64,000 nt of DNA from Streptomyces sp. DH-12 (lineage in GTDB: Bacteria > Actinomycetota > Actinomycetes > Streptomycetales > Streptomycetaceae): the NCBI RefSeq assembly GCF_002899455.1, contig NZ_PPFB01000001.1, forward strand, positions 6,518,501 to 6,582,500, written 5' to 3'. The notes below the pieces were generated by a model. The model saw only the letters and a program-made list of their open reading frames with translations. It was not told where the DNA came from and ran no database searches. Position numbers and translations under genes: made by a program. Below are positions 59,058-64,000 of the stretch, one piece after another (position 1 is the first letter of the stretch; each line of letters begins with the position of its first letter).

Positions 59058-59909
59058 TCAGGCGTCGCCGGCCTCCGCCGGCTCGTCCGGGTGTTCCTCG
59101 GACTCGCCGGCCACCACCAGCCGCCGCAGATGCTCGGACACCTCCGCGCGGGCCTCGGCGGACAGTCCGGAGTCCGTGACCAGCGTGTCCACCTGCTCCA
59201 GCGAGGCGAACGAACTCAGGCCGACGGTGCCCCACTTGGTGTGGTCGGCGACCACGACGACCCGCCGGGCGGACTGCACCAGCCGCCGGTTGGTCTCCGC
59301 CTCCGCGAGGTTCGGCGTCGAGAGCCCCGCCTCGGCCGATATCCCGTGCACGCCGAGGAACAGCAGGTCGAAGTGGAGGGCCGCGATCGCCTGGTCGGCC
59401 ACCGGGCCCACCAGAGAGTCGGACGGGGTGCGCACCCCGCCGGTCAGGACGACCGTGGCCGCTCCCTGCCGGCTGCCCGAGGAGCGCTGCGCCGCGTGGA
59501 AGACGTCGGCCACCCGCACCGAGTTGGTGACCACCGTGAGATCGGGGACCTCGGTCAGCCGGTGAGCCAGCGCGAACGTCGTCGTGCCGCCGGACAGCGC
59601 GATCGCCGCGCCCGGCGGCACCAGCTCGGCCGCCGCGCGCGCGATGTCCTCCTTGGCGGTCGGCTCCAGACCGGACTTGGCCTCGAACCCCGGCTCGTGC
59701 GTGCTCGCCTCGGCCACCGGGACCGCGCCGCCGTGCACCTTCTCCAGAACGCCCTGCCGGGCCAGCGCGTCGAGGTCGCGGCGGACCGTCATGTCCGACA
59801 CGCCGAGCCTGCGGGTCAGCTCGTTGACCCGGACCCCGCCCCGCCGCCGGACCTCGTCGAGGATCAGGGCGCGCCGCTGCTCGGCGAGCAGGTTCTGATT
59901 CTCGCTCAC
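59058..59909 (-). CDS. DeoR-family transcriptional regulator
   Basis: A 283-residue DeoR/GlpR-type repressor: HTH at residues about 12-60 (RRALILDEVRRRGGVRVNELTRRLGVSDMTVRRDLDALARQG, shortened), then the sugar-phosphate-binding domain (SGGTTTFALAHRLTEVPDLTVVTNS, VVVADHTKWGTVGLSSFASLEQVD). The effector is probably a sugar phosphate. GTG 59909 has GGAG five bases upstream. No sugar operon is adjacent in the window. Confidence 0.92.
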   Translation of the reverse strand: MSENQNLLAEQRRALILDEVRRRGGVRVNELTRRLGVSDMTVRRDLDALARQGVLEKVHGGAVPVAEASTHEPGFEAKSGLEPTAKEDIARAAAELVPPGAAIALSGGTTTFALAHRLTEVPDLTVVTNSVRVADVFHAAQRSSGSRQGAATVVLTGGVRTPSDSLVGPVADQAIAALHFDLLFLGVHGISAEAGLSTPNLAEAETNRRLVQSARRVVVVADHTKWGTVGLSSFASLEQVDTLVTDSGLSAEARAEVSEHLRRLVVAGESEEHPDEPAEAGDA

Positions 59910-60196
59910 GTACGCTCCGGTCCTTTCGCCGCACAGCCGTCCGACACCCGCCCGCACGTCCACGGCGTCGGGCGGCATCCTCCCGGCACCGGTGCGCGGA
60001 CGTCCCATCCTCCCATGCCGGGCCCCGGGCGGCGTCACCGGTGGCTCGTCGCGTACATGACGCTTATGGTCACCCCTGTGATGCGTGCGCGTCACACGGA
60101 CCGGGGAAGTCATGTGACGACAGATGCGCACCGTCCGGATACGGGAGATCCTGTCCCGCACGGACAGGGCCGACGGGGCGTCACGGGGGAGGCGAC

Positions 60197-62539
60197 GTGG
60201 TGGAGAACGCGCAGCAGCACAGACCGGCCGAGGACGGCGGAGCGCCGGCCGCCGGGGGGCCCGCCGGGTCCGGGACCGCCCTGGAGCTCCTGGTGCACGG
60301 GGTGGGCGGCACCACCCCGGAGCGGATGCTCGACGACCCGCGCACGGTCCGCGTCACCGGCGACGACGTCGCCGCCGTGTTCCGCCGCGCCGACGACGCC
60401 GACGCCGAGCGGGACCCCGCCGTCCGCCGCGACGGACCGGTCCCCGAGGCGTACGTCTGGTGCAACCTCACCTCCGGCAACGGCACCCGCGCCCTGTGGC
60501 TGCTGCTCCTGCCCTTCATGGTGGTCAACCTCGCCCACTGGATGCGCCCCAGCGCCCACGGTCGCCGCCGCACGGTCCGGCTGTACGGGCTGCTGGTGCG
60601 GCTGACCGGCCTCAGCCTCACCGTGCTGCTCGTCGCCGCCGCCTGCGAGGTCGCCCTCGACCTGACCGCCTGGCAGTGCGCGGGCACGCCCGCCTGCGCG
60701 GACCGGCACTCCTGGCTCGGCTTCATGTCGGCCGACGGCGGCTGGTGGAGCGCCCCGGGCCGCCGGCTCGCCCTCGCCGCCCTGGTGCCCGCCGCCCTCA
60801 CCGGCCTGCTGTGGTTCCTGTCCCTGCGCACCTGGAGCGCGTACGAGTCGCAGCAGCCGATGGCCGGCGCGTCCGCGCCGGAGGAGGACACCGGCCCGAC
60901 CGCGCTCAACCGGCCCGGCTTCTGGTACGGCCGCCGGCTGGGCGCCCGGCTGCGCGCCGCGCACACCGCCGCCGCGCTGCTGACGGTCGCCGCCGCCGTC
61001 GGCTCCGCCGCCGCCCGGTACGACCGCGAGCCGGGCGGTCCCGCCGCCCTCGCCGTCCTGGGCGTGACGCTGGAGGCGGCGCTGGCCGCCGGGGCCTGCG
61101 CGGTGGTGTGGGTGGTCTGCCGCCGCGGCCGCAGCGAACGCCGCCTCGACGACGAGGCGGACCGCCCGCTGGTGCGCGCACTGCCCCTCGCCGCCCTCGC
61201 CCTGCTCGTCCTCAGCGCGCTGTACGCCGGATGGGAACGCCCCGGCTGGCAGTCCGCGGACCGGCTGCCGGGCAACGTCACCTTCGGAGCCCTCACCCTC
61301 GCGCAGGGCCTGCTGGTGATCGTCCTCGCCGGCGTCGCCCACACCCTGCACCGCACCGACCCCGACCGGCGCGCCGCGCTGCGCGGGCTGGCCGGACCGG
61401 CGGTCGCCATGCTCGCCTGCGCCCTCGGCGGGGTGATGTCCGGCGGCGTCTCGCAGCGGATGTCCGACTGGCTGGACGGCACCCGCGCCTCCCTCCCCGG
61501 CCCGCCGGTCCTGCTCACCTGGCAGGCGTCCGTCATCCCCCCGCTGCTCGTGCTGTTCCTCGTCATGTGCGGCTGGCTCGCCCGCCGCGCCTGGCACCTC
61601 GCACGGGCCGAGCGTGCCGTCGTGGAGGACGAGTACCCGGCCGAGACGGCCGACCCCGGCCGCACCCGCCGCATCGCGTCGGTGCGCGCCATGGCCGCCC
61701 TCACCGACCGCGGGCCGCGCATCCTCGCCGTCACCTCCGCCGCCACCCTGCTGCTGGGCGCCGGAGCCCTCGCCGGCGCGATGGCCACCGGGAGGACGCC
61801 CGGCGAGGCGGCGCGCGGCGCCCACCCCGTGGTGCACGGCGCCGCGCAGACCGCGCAGGCCCTCGGCTCCTGGCTGATCGGCCTCGGCTTCGTCCTCCTC
61901 GTCACCTGGGGCCGCCGCGCCTACAAGGACGCCTCCGCCCGCCGCACCATAGGGATCCTGTGGGACGTCGGCACCTTCTGGCCGCGCGCCGCGCACCCCT
62001 TCGCGCCGCCCTGCTACGCCGAGCGCGCGGTGCCCGACCTGACCTGGCGGATCGCCACCTGGACCCGCGCCACCGGCGGACGGCTGGTGCTCTCCGGGCA
62101 CTCCCAGGGCAGCGTGCTCGCCGCCGCGGCGGCCTGGCAGCTCCCGCCGTCCGCCCGCCGGCGCGTCGCCCTGCTCACCTACGGCTCCCCGCTGGAGCGG
62201 CTGTACGGCCGCTGGTTCCCCGCGCACTTCGGCCCGGACGCGCTCGGCTCCCTGCACCGGGAGGTCGACTGCTGGCGCAACCTGTACCGGCGCACCGACC
62301 CCATCGGCGGCCCCGTGCGGCTGCCCGGGGACGGCGGACCCGACGTGGACCGCCCGCCGCTGAAGGACCCCCTCGCCTACGGCCGCACCGCGGACCATCC
62401 GCTGCCCGCGCCGATCCTCGGCCACTCCGACTACCAGGCCGACCCGGCGTTCGCGGAGGAACGCCGGCGCCTGCTCGCCCGGCTGCGGCCCGAGGTGCCC
62501 GCCCCGCGCCACACCGGGGAACCCGGCCCGGCGGCGTGA
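60197..62539 (+). CDS. Large membrane protein with C-terminal hydrolase-like domain
   Basis: A 780-residue protein. It opens with TALELLVHGVGGTTPERML (a hydrolase-like HGVGG turn) and has about ten membrane helices between residues about 95 and 575. The C-terminal soluble part contains GHSQGS (residues about 632-637), a serine-hydrolase nucleophile elbow, and a later GHSDY. It may be a membrane-bound lipase or esterase whose parts are split by the helices. GTG 60197 follows GGGGGAGG. Family not recognised with certainty. Confidence 0.75.
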   Translation: MVENAQQHRPAEDGGAPAAGGPAGSGTALELLVHGVGGTTPERMLDDPRTVRVTGDDVAAVFRRADDADAERDPAVRRDGPVPEAYVWCNLTSGNGTRALWLLLLPFMVVNLAHWMRPSAHGRRRTVRLYGLLVRLTGLSLTVLLVAAACEVALDLTAWQCAGTPACADRHSWLGFMSADGGWWSAPGRRLALAALVPAALTGLLWFLSLRTWSAYESQQPMAGASAPEEDTGPTALNRPGFWYGRRLGARLRAAHTAAALLTVAAAVGSAAARYDREPGGPAALAVLGVTLEAALAAGACAVVWVVCRRGRSERRLDDEADRPLVRALPLAALALLVLSALYAGWERPGWQSADRLPGNVTFGALTLAQGLLVIVLAGVAHTLHRTDPDRRAALRGLAGPAVAMLACALGGVMSGGVSQRMSDWLDGTRASLPGPPVLLTWQASVIPPLLVLFLVMCGWLARRAWHLARAERAVVEDEYPAETADPGRTRRIASVRAMAALTDRGPRILAVTSAATLLLGAGALAGAMATGRTPGEAARGAHPVVHGAAQTAQALGSWLIGLGFVLLVTWGRRAYKDASARRTIGILWDVGTFWPRAAHPFAPPCYAERAVPDLTWRIATWTRATGGRLVLSGHSQGSVLAAAAAWQLPPSARRRVALLTYGSPLERLYGRWFPAHFGPDALGSLHREVDCWRNLYRRTDPIGGPVRLPGDGGPDVDRPPLKDPLAYGRTADHPLPAPILGHSDYQADPAFAEERRRLLARLRPEVPAPRHTGEPGPAA

Positions 62540-62549
62540 CGGCCCGCGC

Positions 62550-64000
62550 TCAGGGCAGCGCGGGCAGGTCCTCCGCGTACAGCAGCGTCAGGTCGTCGGT
62601 GGTGGGCTCGTCGAGCTGGGCGACACGGCTCGCGTGCCGCTCCACCATCGCCTCGAACGTCTGCCGCGCCGTGCGCCCGTTGCCGAACGCGGGGCCCTTG
62701 GGGATGTCGGTGAAGTACGCCAGCAGCGCCTCGGCCGCGCCCGGCGCCAGCCGGTACTCGTGCTCCTCGGCCTGCTGTTCCACGATCCGCAGCAGTTCCT
62801 CGGGACCGTAGTCGCCGAACGTGATCGTCCGCGAGAAACGGGACGCCACACCGGGGTTGACCGACAGGAAGCGCTCCATCTCGGCCGTGTAGCCGGCCAC
62901 GATGACCACCACCGCGTCCCGCTGGTCCTCCATCAGCTTCACCAGCGTGTCGATGGCCTCCTTGCCGAAGTCCCGGCCCGCGTCCTCCGGCGAGAGCGCG
63001 TACGCCTCGTCGATGAACAGCACCCCGCCGCGCGCCTTCTCGAACGCCTCCTGGGTGCGGATCGCCGTCGAGCCGATGTGCTCGCCGACCAGGTCCACAC
63101 GGGACACCTCGACCAGGTGGCCCTGCTCCAGCACCCCGAGCGAGGCGAGGATCTCGCCGTACAGGCGCGCCACGGTGGTCTTGCCGGTGCCGGGGGAGCC
63201 GGTGAACACCAGGTGCCGCTTGACGGACGCCGCCTTCAGCCCGGCCTGCTGCCGGCGCCGGCCCACCTCGATCATGTCGGTGAGGGCCCGCACCTCGCGC
63301 TTGACGCTCTCCAGGCCGACCAGGGCGTCGAGTTCACCGAGGACGTCCTTCGAGGTGCGCGCCGGGCGCCGCGCTTCCGGCACGGGTGCGGGTGGGGCCG
63401 GGGTCTCGGAGGCCGGGGCGGGGACCGCGCCCAGCAGTCCCGTGGTGCGGCCCGTCGTCTGCACCGCGGGCTCCGGCGCGGGCGGCTCGGCGCGCAGGCT
63501 GCCGGACTCGTCGCTCGTGCAGTCCTCGACGACCGGCCCGCCCGAGCCGGACGTCCCGTCGGCGCCCTCGGCGAACTCGTAACCCCCGCGCGCGCAACGC
63601 TCGGTACGGCACTTGCGCAGCGTCGTACGGCTGCCGTCGATGACGTGGAAGCCGTAGCCGCCGCTGCCCGTGACCCGGCAGTGCTCGAAGGTGCCGCGGC
63701 CGCCTGCGGAGACGTACACGCCCGCCTCGGCGGGGGAGTCGACCGTGCAGCGCTCGACGGCCGGGTCGGCGCCCTTGGTGACGATGACGCCGGTCCGGGT
63801 GCCGTCCAGGGAGCAGTTGTTGAGGGTGCCGCCGCTGCCGTGGTCACGGAACCAGGCGCCCGTCGCCGCCTCCCGGATCCGGCAGTCGTCGAGCTGGGCG
63901 GTCGCGCCGTCGCTCACCGAGACCGCCGTGTTGCGCACCTGCGAGAGGTCGCTGTCGACGACGTCCGCGCGCGAGCCGCGGTCGAGCACGAACAGGGCGT
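62550..64000 (-). CDS. Beta-helix repeat protein fused to CbxX/EccA-type AAA ATPase (5' end outside window)
   Basis: At least 480 residues lie in the window; the start is beyond the right edge. The N-terminal part is a right-handed beta-helix of about 23-residue coils, each with a Cys at the same place (LDDCRI, LNNCSL, VERCTV, FEHCRV, LRKCRT, VEDCTS). A Pro/Ala-rich linker follows, then a CbxX/CfqX-type AAA ATPase with Walker A GSPGTGKTT, Walker B GVLFIDEAY, and sensor and arginine-finger region NPGVASRFSRTITF. The helix may bind a substrate the ATPase remodels. The gene is 11 bp from the convergent membrane protein. Confidence 0.9.
   Translation of the reverse strand, partial: ALFVLDRGSRADVVDSDLSQVRNTAVSVSDGATAQLDDCRIREAATGAWFRDHGSGGTLNNCSLDGTRTGVIVTKGADPAVERCTVDSPAEAGVYVSAGGRGTFEHCRVTGSGGYGFHVIDGSRTTLRKCRTERCARGGYEFAEGADGTSGSGGPVVEDCTSDESGSLRAEPPAPEPAVQTTGRTTGLLGAVPAPASETPAPPAPVPEARRPARTSKDVLGELDALVGLESVKREVRALTDMIEVGRRRQQAGLKAASVKRHLVFTGSPGTGKTTVARLYGEILASLGVLEQGHLVEVSRVDLVGEHIGSTAIRTQEAFEKARGGVLFIDEAYALSPEDAGRDFGKEAIDTLVKLMEDQRDAVVVIVAGYTAEMERFLSVNPGVASRFSRTITFGDYGPEELLRIVEQQAEEHEYRLAPGAAEALLAYFTDIPKGPAFGNGRTARQTFEAMVERHASRVAQLDEPTTDDLTLLYAEDLPALP

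Noticed and set aside
57337..59934. 865-residue minus-strand ORF covering Cds1-like and SRPBCC genes
   Set aside because: Only the part from 58550 to 59016 has protein-like character (SRPBCC). The rest is the antisense of a conserved enzyme; it stays open because the sense-strand codons TTA, CTA and TCA are rare.
1..64000. CRISPR arrays, tRNA or rRNA genes, insertion sequences, prophage
   Set aside because: No regularly spaced repeats, cloverleaf-like segments, rRNA core sequences, transposase motifs or phage structural genes were seen in reading both strands. A tRNAscan or IS search could still find a small missed element.

Overview
The window is high-GC DNA (strong G/C at third codon positions, many GTG starts, GGAG/AGGAGG ribosome sites, few TTA codons). 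Its gene content is that of a Streptomyces chromosome: several Streptomyces-type DUF families, an anti-sigma-factor-like ATPase, F420- and mycothiol-linked protein families, secreted CBM2 glycosidases and a CsoR-type copper operator. I see no rRNA, tRNA, CRISPR array, transposase or phage module. It reads as ordinary chromosome with many short transcription units.

Layout. 1-12.3 kb: a LacI-type promoter for a gene leaving the left edge, an old-yellow-enzyme reductase with a divergent ArsR-like regulator, a ferredoxin-NADP reductase, a DUF305 lipoprotein divergent from a secreted LVIVD-repeat protein, a TetR/PAP2/M56/DUF5134 membrane cluster, and a FUSC transporter-MarR operon. 12.4-20.4 kb: VOC, GNAT and GDPD enzymes (the GDPD carries an in-frame hairpin insertion), a DUF6421-SDR-threonine aldolase operon, a transglutaminase-B3/4 pair, a frameshifted nucleotidyltransferase and an acyltransferase. 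20.5-32.2 kb: thioredoxin, flavin reductase, etfBA, an internally deleted DUF6986 remnant, a DUF2975-XRE pair, a LacI/ROK divergent pair, a small secreted peptide, a P-loop-Nudix fusion, an M20 peptidase and a geranylgeranyl-reductase-like flavoprotein. 32.2-41.9 kb: a nitroreductase/TetR divergent pair with four operator copies, DUF6332, a mycothiol enzyme, an SDR, an MFS transporter, a sortase with a probable cell-wall substrate, and a CebR-controlled esterase-mannanase operon. 41.9-48.1 kb: a tctCBA tricarboxylate transporter with a response regulator but no kinase, a Gfo/Idh oxidoreductase and a PAP2 phosphatase. 48.1-56 kb: a copper-controlled secreted protein, GH15, an RlmG-like methyltransferase, a ROK repressor, a dehydrogenase and a PPOX protein. 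56-64 kb: an anti-sigma-like ATPase, a Cds1-like PLP enzyme whose end is interlocked with an SRPBCC gene, a DeoR regulator, a large membrane hydrolase, and a beta-helix/AAA ATPase running off the right edge.

The richest readable signal is regulatory. Many promoters can be read as -35/-10 pairs with a palindrome inside or beside the spacer, which suggests the controlling family (LacI, ArsR, TetR, MarR, XRE, CsoR, CebR). Strong inverted repeats mark most gene ends. Several genes start at or very near the predicted transcription start and lack a ribosome site, so they are probably leaderless. Three loci look decayed: a nucleotidyltransferase, DUF6986, and the SRPBCC/Cds1 junction.
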